Shown in pieces: positions 10,157-19,376 of a stretch of 64,000 nucleotides of DNA; positions within the stretch are counted from its first letter, which is position 1, and every line of letters begins with the position of its first letter. This stretch comes from Burkholderia stabilis (GTDB taxonomy: Bacteria > Pseudomonadota > Gammaproteobacteria > Burkholderiales > Burkholderiaceae): the NCBI RefSeq assembly GCF_001742165.1, contig NZ_CP016442.1, positions 1,860,001 to 1,924,000 of the forward strand. Direction: 5' to 3'. The position numbers and the translations under genes are program-made. The notes beneath the pieces were generated by a model. The model saw nothing but the letters and a program-made list of their open reading frames with translations, did not search any database and had not been told where the DNA came from.

Positions 10157-10782
10157 CGATCCCGACCGCCGCCCGCGAGGGTTATGCCAGTTGCCACATG
10201 TGCGGGCTCGTGCAGACGCTCGACCAGCCGCACGCGCACTGCGCGCGCTGCGGCGCCGCGCTCCATTTCCGCACGCCGAACAGCCTGATGCGCACGTGGG
10301 CGCTGCTGCTCGCCGCCGCAATCCTCTACATTCCGGCGAACCTGCTGCCGATCATGCGCACCGCGTCGATCGTCGGCTCGCAGGAAGACACGATCATGAG
10401 CGGCGTCATCTATTTCTGGATATCGGGCGACTGGCCGCTCGCCGTCGTCGTGTTCGTCGCGAGCATCCTCGTGCCGATGCTCAAGCTCGGCGTGCTGCTG
10501 ATCCTCGTGATCAGCGCGCAGCGACGCACCGCGTGGCGGCCGCTGCAGCGCACGCGCCTGTTCCGGATCGTCGAGCGCATCGGCCGCTGGTCGATGCTCG
10601 ACATCTTCGTCGTGACGCTGACCGTCGCGCTCGTCCATTTCCGTTCGCTCGCCGTCATCACGGCCGGCCCCGGCGCGCTCGCGTTCGGCTCGGTCGTGAT
10701 CCTGACGATGCTCGCGTCGATGCAGTTCGATCCCCGCCTGATCTGGGATCCAGTCGAAACCTCAGGGAATCACCATGAATAG
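10153..10782 (+). CDS. PqiA-like membrane protein, second half
   Basis: This 209-residue protein starts within the stop codon of the preceding pqiA (ATGA). It again begins with a zinc-ribbon-like pair (CHMC and CARC) followed by about four membrane spans, including YIPANLLPIM and the FVASILVPMLKL segment. Together the two half proteins equal the single 417-residue PqiA of E. coli, so they presumably assemble side by side in the inner membrane. It overlaps pqiB by 8 bases, giving tight translational coupling. Confidence 0.88.
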   Translation: MTIPTAAREGYASCHMCGLVQTLDQPHAHCARCGAALHFRTPNSLMRTWALLLAAAILYIPANLLPIMRTASIVGSQEDTIMSGVIYFWISGDWPLAVVVFVASILVPMLKLGVLLILVISAQRRTAWRPLQRTRLFRIVERIGRWSMLDIFVVTLTVALVHFRSLAVITAGPGALAFGSVVILTMLASMQFDPRLIWDPVETSGNHHE

Positions 10783-12394
10783 TCCGCAAGGCCCGCAGCA
10801 CGACGCGTCCCGGCCGCCCGACCCGACGATCTCGACGAAAAGCGGCTGGCTGCCGTCGCTCGTCTGGCTCGTGCCGCTGATCGCGGCGCTGATCGGCATC
10901 GGCCTCGTGATCAAGTCCGTGCGCGAGCGCGGCCCGGAAATCACGCTCAGCTTCCACAGCGCCGAAGGGCTCGAGCCCGGCAAGACCCAGGTCAAGTACA
11001 AGGACGTCGAGATCGGCATGGTCAAGACGATCAAGCTGTCGAAAGACCTGTCGCGCGTGCTCGTCCAGGTGCAGCTCAAGAAGGAGGCGGAGGACTTCGC
11101 GGTCAAGGGCTCGCGCTTCTGGATCGTGCGGCCGCGCGTCGGCGCGACCGGCGTGTCGGGGCTCGGCACGCTGCTCTCGGGCGCGTACATCGGCGTCGAC
11201 GCCGGGCGCTCGCAGGATACGCTGACCGAGTTCACCGGCCTCGAGACGCCGCCCGCCGTCACCGGCGACCAGAAAGGCACGCAATACGTGCTGCGCGGCG
11301 ATTCGCTCGGCTCGGTCGACATCGGCTCGCCCGTCTACTACCGCCGCGTGCAGGTCGGCCAGGTGGTCGGCTTCTCGCTCGACAAGGACGGCACGGGCGT
11401 CACGTTCAACGTGTTCGTCAATGCGCCGTACGACCAGTACGTCGGCGTGAACTCGCGCTGGTGGCAGGCAAGCGGCGTCGACCTGCGGCTCGATTCGAGC
11501 GGCCTGAAGCTGAACACGCAGTCGCTCGCGACGGTGATCCTCGGCGGCATCGCGTTCCAGACGCCGCCGAACCAGGGTAGCGGCACGACGGCGCCGAACA
11601 ACACGACGTTCCGCCTCTCGTCCGACGAGGGCGACGCGATGCGCGATCCGGACGGCCAGCCGCTGCAGGTCGTGATGAACTTCAACCAGTCGCTGCGCGG
11701 GCTCGCGGTCGGCGCGACGGTCGACTTCCGCGGCATCGTGCTCGGCGAAGTGACGAACATCGGCATCGATTTCGATCCGAAAACGAAGAACTTCCTGATG
11801 CCGGTGACGATGAACGTGTATCCGGAGCGCCTCGGCCGCCGCTTCCGCGAGACGATCGAGAGCAAGGGCGAACCGGCCCGCCGCGAGATCGTCGAGCGGC
11901 TCGTCCAGCACGGGCTGCGCGGCCAGTTGCGCACCGGCAACCTGCTGACGAGCCAGTTGTACGTCGCGCTCGACTTCTTCCCGAAGGCACCGGCCGCGAA
12001 GATCGACACGACGCGTCAGCCGCTTGAGTTGCCGACCGTGCCGAACACGCTCGACGAGCTGCAGCTGCAGGTCGCCGACATCGCGAAGAAGCTCGACAAG
12101 GTGCCGTTCGACCAGATCGGCGCGAACCTGAACAGCGCGCTGTCGAACGCCGACAAGCTGTTCAAGCAGCTCGACACGCAGGTTGCGCCGGAAGCGCGCG
12201 ACACGCTGTCGGCCGCGAAGCAGACCTTCTCGACCGCCGAAGCGACGCTGCAGCAGGATTCGCCGCTGCAGTCCGACGTGCGCGGCGCGCTGAAGGAACT
12301 CACGCGCACGCTGCAGTCGCTGAACGCGCTCGCCGACTATCTGGAGCGCCACCCCGAATCGCTGCTCAAGGGCAAGCCAGGAGATCAACAATGA
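10775..12394 (+). CDS. pqiB: PqiB, MCE-domain lipid-transport tunnel protein
   Basis: This 539-residue protein has one N-terminal membrane anchor (about 25-45, WLPSLVWLVPLIAALIGIG). Three successive MCE domains follow, the first recognisable by ITLSFHSAEGLEPGKTQVKY and the third by VVMNFNQSLRGLAVGATVDF. A C-terminal helical region (about 420-530) would form the needle-like coiled coil that spans the periplasm in E. coli PqiB. It moves lipids between inner and outer membranes with PqiA and PqiC. The start ATG overlaps the end of the upstream gene, and its stop overlaps pqiC as ATGA. Confidence 0.94.
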   Translation: MNSPQGPQHDASRPPDPTISTKSGWLPSLVWLVPLIAALIGIGLVIKSVRERGPEITLSFHSAEGLEPGKTQVKYKDVEIGMVKTIKLSKDLSRVLVQVQLKKEAEDFAVKGSRFWIVRPRVGATGVSGLGTLLSGAYIGVDAGRSQDTLTEFTGLETPPAVTGDQKGTQYVLRGDSLGSVDIGSPVYYRRVQVGQVVGFSLDKDGTGVTFNVFVNAPYDQYVGVNSRWWQASGVDLRLDSSGLKLNTQSLATVILGGIAFQTPPNQGSGTTAPNNTTFRLSSDEGDAMRDPDGQPLQVVMNFNQSLRGLAVGATVDFRGIVLGEVTNIGIDFDPKTKNFLMPVTMNVYPERLGRRFRETIESKGEPARREIVERLVQHGLRGQLRTGNLLTSQLYVALDFFPKAPAAKIDTTRQPLELPTVPNTLDELQLQVADIAKKLDKVPFDQIGANLNSALSNADKLFKQLDTQVAPEARDTLSAAKQTFSTAEATLQQDSPLQSDVRGALKELTRTLQSLNALADYLERHPESLLKGKPGDQQ

Positions 12395-13116
12395 CGACAC
12401 GCGTGAACGGTTTCGCGAGCGGCGCGGCGGCGGCCTTCGCCGCACTCGCGCTCGCCGCGTGCAGCTCGCCGCCCGCGCGGTTCTACACGCTCAGCCCGGC
12501 CGACGCCGCGGCTCCGGTGCGCACCGCGCCGGCCAACCCGGCGTTCCTGATCGAAGTGCCGTCGGTCGGCGTGCCCGAACAGATCGCGAAGAACCAGCTG
12601 GTCGTGCAGAAGAACGCCGCGCAGGTCGACGTGCTCGAACAGGAGCGCTGGGCGTCGATGCCCGCCGACGAGATCCGCCGCGCGCTGTCGGACGATCTCG
12701 CCGCGCAGCTCGGCACGATCGACGTCGCGAATTCCGCGTATCCGCCCGGCGTACCCGTCTATCGCGTCAGCATGAACGTGCAGCGCTTCGAGTCGTGGCC
12801 GGGCAAGCGCGCGGCGATCGACGCGGTGTGGAGCGTGCGCGCGGTCGGCTCGCAAGCCGTGATGACCTGCCGCACGAGCGTCGCGGAGCCAGTCGCCGAT
12901 GGCTACGACGCGCTCGTCGCCGGCCACCGGCGTGCGCTCGACGTGATCGCGACGCAAGCCGCGGCCGGCGTGCGCGCGATGGCTGCGCGTCGCGGCGCAA
13001 CAGCGGCGGCCGCGTCCGCCGCCGGCAGCAAGACGGCCGCAACGCCTGTCGTGCCGTGCCCGGCCAACCCGACGCCGGGCGGCAACGCCGGCGCGACGGG
13101 CAAGTCCGGCGCATGA
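12391..13116 (+). CDS. pqiC: PqiC, outer-membrane lipoprotein of the Pqi system
   Basis: This 241-residue protein of the PqiC/DUF330 (ABC-type transport auxiliary lipoprotein) family has a signal peptide ending in the lipobox LALAAC (lipidated Cys near residue 23). It continues with ARFYTLSP, the family's hallmark N-terminus. The C-terminal 60 residues are Ala/Thr-rich and probably disordered. It is the last gene of the pqi operon. In E. coli, PqiC anchors the PqiB needle at the outer membrane. Confidence 0.92.
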   Translation: MTTRVNGFASGAAAAFAALALAACSSPPARFYTLSPADAAAPVRTAPANPAFLIEVPSVGVPEQIAKNQLVVQKNAAQVDVLEQERWASMPADEIRRALSDDLAAQLGTIDVANSAYPPGVPVYRVSMNVQRFESWPGKRAAIDAVWSVRAVGSQAVMTCRTSVAEPVADGYDALVAGHRRALDVIATQAAAGVRAMAARRGATAAAASAAGSKTAATPVVPCPANPTPGGNAGATGKSGA

Positions 13117-13569
13117 GCATGCAGCGCGCAGGCGGGCGCTCGACACGCCCGGCTGCGCGGCGCCGTCCGGCCCGGCGGGTCCGGTAGCGGTAGCCGGTAG
13201 CCGCGGCCTGCGTTCCGCCGCCTTCATCGGCCGAACGGCAAGTTTGCATTGTTTGTCAAAGTCGGCCGGAACCGGCGTCATGCAACGCGGTCGGCTTGCG
13301 TTTTCCGGCCCGATTGACGATCCTACGCACTTTCAGGCTCGCGCCGTTCGTCGTGCGCATCAGCCAGCGGCGCCGGGCCGCGTTCGGCCCGACCGCCGTG
13401 CCTCCCGGCGCCCGCACGCGATCGGCGTGCACCGCAGCGGGGCAGCCGCATCGCGGGTCGCCGCGCTTACGTCCGAACCGGCCCCGTCTCACCCGTTCTC
13501 CCCGGCGCCGTGCCGTTGTCCCGGCCGGCATCCCGAACCCGCCCGCCCAGGGCTTTCGCTATTCCGTTT
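13117..13569. other. Intergenic stretch (453 bases) between pqiC and the Gcr-family gene
   Basis: No gene, clear terminator or promoter is visible. There are Arg-rich open frames on both strands that are high-GC artefacts. The AT-richest part (around 13245-13262) could hold the promoter of the downstream gene, but no -10/-35 pair is convincing. Confidence 0.5.
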
Positions 13570-15684
13570 ATGTTTCGTTCCCTGACGACCCTGATCAAGA
13601 AGTGGCGCGCGTCGCGCAATGCCGGTCACCAGCTCGATGCGCTGCTCGCGCACGCCGACGCCGATGCGTCTTACGCCGAGCGCAGCGAATGGCTGATCGA
13701 GCTCGCGCACTGGCTGCGCCGCAACGGCACGATGCAGGACGCGCCGGCCGATCGCGACGCCGATGCGCGCGCGTATCCGGCCCATGCGCGGCTGCGCTAC
13801 CTGTTCCACGTGCTCGACCGCAACCCCGCATGGAAATCGCATGCCGGGCGCATCCTGCGCGGCGTCCTGCGCGAGTGCGACGGCATCTCGCTGCTGTGCG
13901 ACGCCGGCATGCCCGTGCATTCCGGCTTCTTCGGCGCGCTGTTCGAGCGGATCGACTCGTCGCTGATCCCGCCGGCGCCGAACCGCCGCGAGCTGTCGGC
14001 GCTGTTCACGCTGATGTTCCCGACGCCCGCGGATGCGCAATGGATCGACGCGCTGCCCAACGACCTGCTCGCACGCCTTGCCGACCTGATCTCGTTCGAC
14101 GTCACCGAAGAGGAACGCCACGAGCCCGGCTCGTTCTCGCGCGACCTGCTGGCCGCGCTGCACAACCTCACCTGCCAGATCAGTTCGACCGGCCTGTCGC
14201 AGACGGTGCGCAACCGCCTGTCCGACGACGACGCGCGCAAGCCGCTCGAAACGCAGCCGTTCTACCGCCTCACGCGCGCGATGCTCGCGGTCGAGACCGC
14301 GCACGCGGCCGTCGAGGACGGCGGCGACCCGAGCAAGCTGCTGCACGAGGTGAACTACCTGCGCGTGCTGCTCGACGAATGCCGGATCGCCGTCGACGAG
14401 GTATTCGCGCACCTGTACCGCAACGGCGTGTCGGTCGACATCGTGTTCCAGGTCGAGCGGATGCGCATGCGCATCCTGCGCGCCGAAATGCTGCTGAACG
14501 CGTGGATGGCGCGCGACGACCTGCACGGGATGGCGCACCTCACCGCCGAGCTCATCGACGCGAACCAGAACAGCCAGAGCGTCACGCACCTCGTGCGCAG
14601 CAATTTCTCGCTGTTCGCGCGCAAGCTCGTCGAGACCAACGCGGACACCGGCGAGCACTACATTTCGCGCGGCCGTGCCGAGTACCTGAAGATGCTGCGG
14701 ATGGCCGCGGGCGGCGGCCTCGTCACCGTCGTGACCGTGTGCGTGAAGTTCGCGATCACGGGCGCGCACCTGCAGTCGATGCTCGAAGGGCTGCTCGCGG
14801 GCATCAACTACGCGGCCAGCTTCATGCTGATGCACTTCCTGCACTTCACGCTCGCGACCAAGCAGCCGGCGATGACCGCGCCGACGCTCGCACGCGAACT
14901 CGACGACACCGGTCACGAGGAAGGCGTGAAGGCGTTCGTGTCGTCGGTGATCGCGCTGATCCGCACGCAGGCCGCCGCGATTTCCGGCAACGTGCTCGTC
15001 GTGCTGCCCGTGTGCCTGCTCGTGCAATTGTTCGCGGGCGGCGTGCTGCATGCGAACCTGATCTCGCCGGAGAAGGCGCACGCGACGCTGCACTCGTTCT
15101 CGCTGCTCGGCCCGACGCCGCTGTACGCGGCGCTGACCGGCGTACTGCTGTGGGCATCGAGCCTGCTCGCGGGCTGGGCCGACAACTGGTTCGTGCTGCA
15201 CCGGGTCGGCGACGCGCTCACGTACAACCGCCGCCTGCGGCTCACGCTCGGCGTGGCCGGCGCCGCGAAGCTCGCGCACTTCTGCCGGTCGAACATCGCC
15301 GGCGTGGTCGCGAACGTCGGCCTCGGCCTGATGCTCGGCCTGATTCCGGCGATCGTCACCGTGTTCCTGTTCCCGTTCGAGGTGCGGCACGTGACGCTGT
15401 CGGCCGGCTCGATCGGGATCGCGCTCGGCGTGCTCGGCAAGAACGCGCTGAGCACACCCGAACTGTGGTGGGCAGGCGCCGGCGTGCTCAGCATGGCGAT
15501 CCTCAACGTGCTCGTGAGTTTCGCGCTCGCGTTCACGATGGCCGTGCGCTCGCGCAGCCTGCGCCGGACCAAGGTGCGCGCGCTCGTCGGCGCGATCATC
15601 CGCACGGTGCTGTCGAAGCCGTCCGCGCTGTTCTGGCCGGCCGCCGGCCAGGCCGCGCGCGCTGGCCAGTCGGGCTCGCACTAA
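13570..15684 (+). CDS. Gcr-family ('site-specific recombinase') polytopic membrane protein
   Basis: This protein of about 704 residues has a soluble, helical N-terminal part of about 370 residues followed by around six membrane spans. They begin at GGGLVTVVTVCVKFAIT (about 380) and include VLVVLPVCLLVQLFAGGVLH, YAALTGVLLWASSLLAGWAD and the VGLGLMLGLIPAIVTVFLF region. It belongs to the family named SpecificRecomb after Neisseria gcr. However, no tyrosine-recombinase R..H.R..Y set or serine-recombinase catalytic motif is visible, and the membrane topology argues against DNA recombination. The ATG at 13570 begins the conserved MFRSLTTLIKKW; the longer upstream reading lacks support. True function is unknown. 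Confidence 0.82.
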   Translation: MFRSLTTLIKKWRASRNAGHQLDALLAHADADASYAERSEWLIELAHWLRRNGTMQDAPADRDADARAYPAHARLRYLFHVLDRNPAWKSHAGRILRGVLRECDGISLLCDAGMPVHSGFFGALFERIDSSLIPPAPNRRELSALFTLMFPTPADAQWIDALPNDLLARLADLISFDVTEEERHEPGSFSRDLLAALHNLTCQISSTGLSQTVRNRLSDDDARKPLETQPFYRLTRAMLAVETAHAAVEDGGDPSKLLHEVNYLRVLLDECRIAVDEVFAHLYRNGVSVDIVFQVERMRMRILRAEMLLNAWMARDDLHGMAHLTAELIDANQNSQSVTHLVRSNFSLFARKLVETNADTGEHYISRGRAEYLKMLRMAAGGGLVTVVTVCVKFAITGAHLQSMLEGLLAGINYAASFMLMHFLHFTLATKQPAMTAPTLARELDDTGHEEGVKAFVSSVIALIRTQAAAISGNVLVVLPVCLLVQLFAGGVLHANLISPEKAHATLHSFSLLGPTPLYAALTGVLLWASSLLAGWADNWFVLHRVGDALTYNRRLRLTLGVAGAAKLAHFCRSNIAGVVANVGLGLMLGLIPAIVTVFLFPFEVRHVTLSAGSIGIALGVLGKNALSTPELWWAGAGVLSMAILNVLVSFALAFTMAVRSRSLRRTKVRALVGAIIRTVLSKPSALFWPAAGQAARAGQSGSH

Positions 15685-15857
15685 CCTCCTCCGGCAGTGC
15701 GGCGGTACCCGGCCGGGTGCCGCCGCGCCTGCCTTCCCGGCCCGCATGCACGGCCAGCGCGCTGGCGGCGGCCCGCCAAGGGGCGCCAAAACACGCCGAA
15801 ACGCACTCGAACCTGCCGATACGCGACGCAACGCCGGCCCCGGTCGCCCGCGCCGCG

Positions 15858-15863
15858 TACAAT
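15858..15863 (+). promoter_or_regulatory. Candidate -10 element for the rRNA methyltransferase gene
   Basis: TACAAT in GCGTACAATGG lies 31 bases before the ATG. It is the recurring -10-like word of this window; no -35 box is obvious. Confidence 0.35.
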
Positions 15864-15894
15864 GGTGGACTTTTGCACGTCCTCACCCGCCTTT

Positions 15895-17196
15895 ATGTCC
15901 TCGCCCACCCTGTACGAATTCTTCGCCCCCTGCCCGCGCGGCCTCGAAGCGGCGCTTGCCGCCGAGCTGGCCGAAATCGCCGGCCGCCACCTGAACGGCG
16001 CGCCGTTCACCGCGGGCGCGCAGGTGCCGGGCGGCGTCCATTTCAGCGGCGGCTGGGCCGCCGGCATGGCCGCGAACCTCCATTCGCGGATCGCGAGCCG
16101 GATTCTGCTGAAGATCGCGCACCGGGCGTACCGCAACGAGCAGGACGTCTATGCGCTCGCGCTCGAGCAGCCGTGGGAGCGCTGGTTCGCCGCGACGCAG
16201 ACGCTGCGCGTCGACATCACCGCGATCAAGTCGCCGCTGAAGAGCCTCGAATTCGCGACGTTGCGCGTGAAGGACGCCATTTGTGACCGGATGCGCGACA
16301 AGACCGGCGCGCGTCCGAGCATCGACACCGGCGCGCCGGACGTGCGCGTGTTCGCGTTCCTGACCGCCAACGAGTGCACGCTGTACCTCGACACGTCGGG
16401 CGAGCCGCTGTTCAAGCGCGGCTGGCGTCTCGACAAGGGCGCGGCGCCGCTGCGCGAGAACCTGGCCGCCGGCATCCTGCGCCTGACGGGCTGGACGCCC
16501 GGCACCGCGCTGTACGACCCGATGTGCGGCAGCGGCACGTTCCTCGCGGAAGCCGCACAGATCGCGCTCGGCGTGGCACCCGGCGTCGAGCGCCGGTTCG
16601 GCTTCGAAAAGCTGAAGCAATACGACATCACCGCGTGGCAGGGCCTGAAGGTCCCGGCGCTGGACGCGAAGCGCGCGGCGCGCGGCAAGCGCGGCGACGC
16701 ACTCGGCGTGTACGGCAGCGACATCTCCGGCGACATGCTCGAGAAGGCGCGCGCGAACCTCGAGCGCGCGGGCGTGCCGTCGGTGTGGCTCAAGCAGGTC
16801 GACGCGCGCGGGATGACGCCGCCGTGCGACGGCCCGGGCATCATCCTCGCGAACCCGCCGTACGGCGAGCGGATCGAAGTGCGCGGCCGCAGCGCGCGCG
16901 GCGAGGTGCGCGAAACCGGCCGCAACCGCGGCAACGACGACGCATTCCGCCGCACGCACACCGACGCGCCGGACAGCGAGTTCTTCAACGCGCTCGGCGA
17001 TGCGCTGAAACAGCGCTTCACCGGCTGGCAGGCATTCCTGCTCACGTCCGACCGTTCGCTGCCGGGCCAGCTGCGGCTGCGCGAATCGGCGAAGACGCCG
17101 CTGTTCAACGGCGCGCTCGAATGCCGGCTGTTCCGCTTCGACCTGATCGCGGGCAGCGTGAAGGCGCGCCCGGCCGCGCCGGAAGGCGACGCGTAA
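15895..17196 (+). CDS. THUMP-domain rRNA (guanine-N2)-methyltransferase, RlmL/Trm14-like
   Basis: This protein of about 433 residues has an N-terminal ferredoxin-like/THUMP RNA-binding region (about 1-165). The Rossmann-fold methyltransferase domain follows, with the SAM-binding motif DPMCGSGTFLAEAA near residue 205 and the catalytic NPPYGERI motif near 320, specific for N2-guanine methylation. E. coli RlmL has an additional C-terminal RlmK domain that is absent here, so this is the short form. An Arg/Gly-rich insert (GRSARGEVRETGRNRG) follows NPPY. The start at 15895 matches family N-termini (MSSPTLYEFFAPCPRGLE). The target nucleotide is likely in 23S rRNA but not provable here. Confidence 0.88.
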   Translation: MSSPTLYEFFAPCPRGLEAALAAELAEIAGRHLNGAPFTAGAQVPGGVHFSGGWAAGMAANLHSRIASRILLKIAHRAYRNEQDVYALALEQPWERWFAATQTLRVDITAIKSPLKSLEFATLRVKDAICDRMRDKTGARPSIDTGAPDVRVFAFLTANECTLYLDTSGEPLFKRGWRLDKGAAPLRENLAAGILRLTGWTPGTALYDPMCGSGTFLAEAAQIALGVAPGVERRFGFEKLKQYDITAWQGLKVPALDAKRAARGKRGDALGVYGSDISGDMLEKARANLERAGVPSVWLKQVDARGMTPPCDGPGIILANPPYGERIEVRGRSARGEVRETGRNRGNDDAFRRTHTDAPDSEFFNALGDALKQRFTGWQAFLLTSDRSLPGQLRLRESAKTPLFNGALECRLFRFDLIAGSVKARPAAPEGDA

Positions 17197-17253
17197 GAAG
17201 CCGCCCCGCGCGGGCCGCCGTTGCGGCGCCCGCGCCCGCCCCTGCGGCGCGCG

Positions 17254-17718
17254 TCAGTGCTTCGACTCCGACCAGCGCCCCTTCGTGAACGCCAGCGCCT
17301 GCCCCGTCTCGAGCAGCGTCTTCAGGCTCGACAACACGACCGGCCACCCGCCGCGAATCCCGCGATCCATCTCCGAGCCCGGCACGAGGCCGTCGTGCGT
17401 GACGGTCAGCTTCACGATGCCCTCGTGCGGCTCGACGAGGTAGGTCACGCGCGACACCCCGCTCTCCCCTGACGGCGTCCCCCACGTGACGACCAGCCGA
17501 TGCGGCGGGTCGTTCTCGACCACTTCGCCGACGATGTCGACCCGCGACGGATCGTCGTAGTCCTGATGTTCCCACCGCGAGCCCGGCCGCCAGTCGGGCG
17601 ACGCATTGCGATGCCGCACCCAGTAGTCTTTCGTCAGCTCGGCATTGGTCAGTGCGTCGAACACGCGCTCGGGCGTCGCCGCGATGAAGGTCACGTACAC
17701 AAAGGCGGGGTTACTCAT
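17254..17718 (-). CDS. SRPBCC/AHSA1-family protein
   Basis: This 154-residue protein has the START-like (Aha1/SRPBCC) fold, seen in FVYVTFIAATPERVFDALTN at the N-terminus and HEGIVKLTVTHDGLVPGS near residue 100. Members bind small hydrophobic ligands. The ATG at 17718 lies inside the end of the upstream ArsR-family gene (8-base overlap), a very common gene pair in which the HTH protein controls its SRPBCC partner. The ligand is unknown. Confidence 0.88.
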   Translation of the reverse strand: MSNPAFVYVTFIAATPERVFDALTNAELTKDYWVRHRNASPDWRPGSRWEHQDYDDPSRVDIVGEVVENDPPHRLVVTWGTPSGESGVSRVTYLVEPHEGIVKLTVTHDGLVPGSEMDRGIRGGWPVVLSSLKTLLETGQALAFTKGRWSESKH

Positions 17719-18043
17719 CGTCGTCTCCTTTTTCGTGGGCCGCTTCCAGCCCGCGCTTGAGATCCGCCAGCGCCTGCAGGCGCTGACGTTCGAACTTGCC
17801 GATCCAGCGTTCCGCAATGTCGTGGATCGGCACCGGATTCAGGTAATGCAGCTTTTCCCTGCCACGCCACGCTGTCGCGACGAGATTCGCGGCCTCGAGC
17901 AGCGCGAGATGCTTGCTGACGGCCTGCCGGCTCATCGCGAGTCCGTCGCACAACTCGGACAACGTCTGGCCGCTTTTCGCATGCAGCAGGTCGAGCAACT
18001 GACGGCGCGTGGCGTCGGCCAGCGCCTTGAAAACGAGATCCAT
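17711..18043 (-). CDS. ArsR-family winged-helix transcriptional regulator
   Basis: This 110-residue protein matches ArsR/SmtB-type regulators: MDLVFKALADATRRQLLDLL, then the recognition helix MSRQAVSKHLALLEAANLV (about 38-58) and the wing WRGREKLHYLNP. No ELCVC-type metal-binding cysteine motif is present (the single Cys is in LSELCDGL), so it is probably not a metal sensor. It overlaps the SRPBCC gene and is probably an autorepressor of that pair; the effector is unknown. Confidence 0.9.
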   Translation of the reverse strand: MDLVFKALADATRRQLLDLLHAKSGQTLSELCDGLAMSRQAVSKHLALLEAANLVATAWRGREKLHYLNPVPIHDIAERWIGKFERQRLQALADLKRGLEAAHEKGDDDE

Positions 18044-18206
18044 GCCACTCCCGGGTCAATGGCCTTATTATGCAACCAAATAGTTGCATGTCAAGGGTGA
18101 CAACTCTACTGACAATACGGTGTCAGCAGGCCGCGATCACACTGCAATCCCGGCGCAATGCAAGGCTGGTTTCCACACAGAACCCGAACAAAACAAGGAG
18201 CTCGTC

Positions 18207-18605
18207 ATGACGTCCGCAACTGCAACCCAGGAACGCGCGATCGCGTGGTTCGACATTCCGTCCCTCGATTTCGACCGCGCGATCCGCTTTTACGAAACCG
18301 TGCTGCAGACGACGCTGCAGCGCGCAGTCATCGGCGGCGTGCCGATGGCCACGTTCGATCGCGATGCATCGAGCACGGGCGGCAGCATCGTGTTCGATCC
18401 GCAGCAGATGAAGCCGAGCGTGAACGGTGTGCTCGTGTACCTGAACGCCGGCGAGTCGGTCGTCGCGGCGCTCGACCGCGCGAAGCGCGCGGGCGGCATC
18501 GTGCAGGGCTCGGTCGTCGAGCTGCCGAACAACTACGGCTACATCGGCTACCTGATCGATACCGAAGGCAACCGCGTCGGCCTGCACGCGCCGAAATGCC
18601 ACTGA
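18207..18605 (+). CDS. VOC-family (glyoxalase-like) protein
   Basis: This 132-residue single vicinal-oxygen-chelate domain protein contains WFDIPSLDFDRAIRFYETVLQ and ends in GYIGYLIDTEGNRVGLHAPK, the paired beta-alpha-beta units of the fold. Such proteins are metal-dependent isomerases, dioxygenases or drug-binding proteins; which one cannot be read here. The ATG at 18207 has AAGGAG 10 bases upstream. It is divergent from the ArsR-SRPBCC pair. Confidence 0.85.
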   Translation: MTSATATQERAIAWFDIPSLDFDRAIRFYETVLQTTLQRAVIGGVPMATFDRDASSTGGSIVFDPQQMKPSVNGVLVYLNAGESVVAALDRAKRAGGIVQGSVVELPNNYGYIGYLIDTEGNRVGLHAPKCH

Positions 18606-18678
18606 GCGCATCGGCTGTCGGGGCCGCGCGGCGCTATCATCGCGAAGTCCCCGTTGCCCAAGGAATCGAGGTGCCGTC

Positions 18679-19365
18679 ATGACGCGCCGTGCCGACCGCC
18701 TGTTCCAGATCGCCGAGCTGTTGCGCGGGCGCCGTCTCACGACCGCGCAGCAGCTTGCCGACTGGCTGTCGGTGTCGCCGCGCACCGTCTATCGCGACGT
18801 GCGCGACCTGCAACTGTCAGGGGTGCCGATCGAAGGCGAAGCCGGCATCGGCTACCGGCTGAACCGCAACGCGAGCCTGCCGCCGCTCACGTTCACGGCC
18901 GAGGAGCTCGCAGCGCTCGCCACCGGCGCGCGCATGCTCGAAACCTGGGGCGGTGCGCGCTTTGCGAGCGGCGCGCGCTCGGCGCTCGCGAAAATCGCCT
19001 CCGCGATGCCGGCCGACAAGCGCACCGCGCTCGACCGCCTGCCCGTGTTCGCGCCGTCGTTCCACATCGACGAGACGTTTTGCGCGAAGGTCGACGCGAT
19101 CCACCAGGCCATCGACACGCGCCACGTCGTCAGCTTCGGCTACCGCGACCGGCTCGGCGCGCATTCGCAACGCCGCGTGTGGCCGCTCGGGCTCGTCTAC
19201 TGGGGCGGGCGCTGGACGATCGGCGCGTGGTGCGAGCTGCGCGACGATTTCCGCACCTTCGACATCGCGCGGATGGGCGACATCACCGTGCACGAGCAGT
19301 TTCCGGACATGGAAGGACGGCGGATCGCCGACTACATGCGGATCGCGGAAGCGCCGATGCGCTGA
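18679..19365 (+). CDS. YafY-type HTH-WYL transcriptional regulator
   Basis: This 228-residue protein has an N-terminal HTH_11 domain (about 3-55, with SVSPRTVYRDVRDLQLSGVP). A WYL-type ligand-sensing domain follows (about 135-215), including SFGYRDR and RVWPLGLVYWGGRWTIGAWC. Such regulators commonly respond to nucleic-acid or small-molecule ligands and control neighbouring genes. It lies 73 bases downstream of the VOC gene and the two may be co-transcribed. Confidence 0.9.
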   Translation: MTRRADRLFQIAELLRGRRLTTAQQLADWLSVSPRTVYRDVRDLQLSGVPIEGEAGIGYRLNRNASLPPLTFTAEELAALATGARMLETWGGARFASGARSALAKIASAMPADKRTALDRLPVFAPSFHIDETFCAKVDAIHQAIDTRHVVSFGYRDRLGAHSQRRVWPLGLVYWGGRWTIGAWCELRDDFRTFDIARMGDITVHEQFPDMEGRRIADYMRIAEAPMR

Positions 19366-19376
19366 CGCACGACGGT

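Noticed and set aside
13570..15684. Evidence of a mobile element from the 'recombinase' family name
   Set aside because: No attachment sites, inverted repeats or cargo genes nearby, and the protein is a membrane protein without recombinase residues.
13489..15831. 780-residue minus-strand open frame opposite the Gcr-family gene
   Set aside because: Low-complexity Arg/His/Glu composition; shadow of the real gene on the plus strand.
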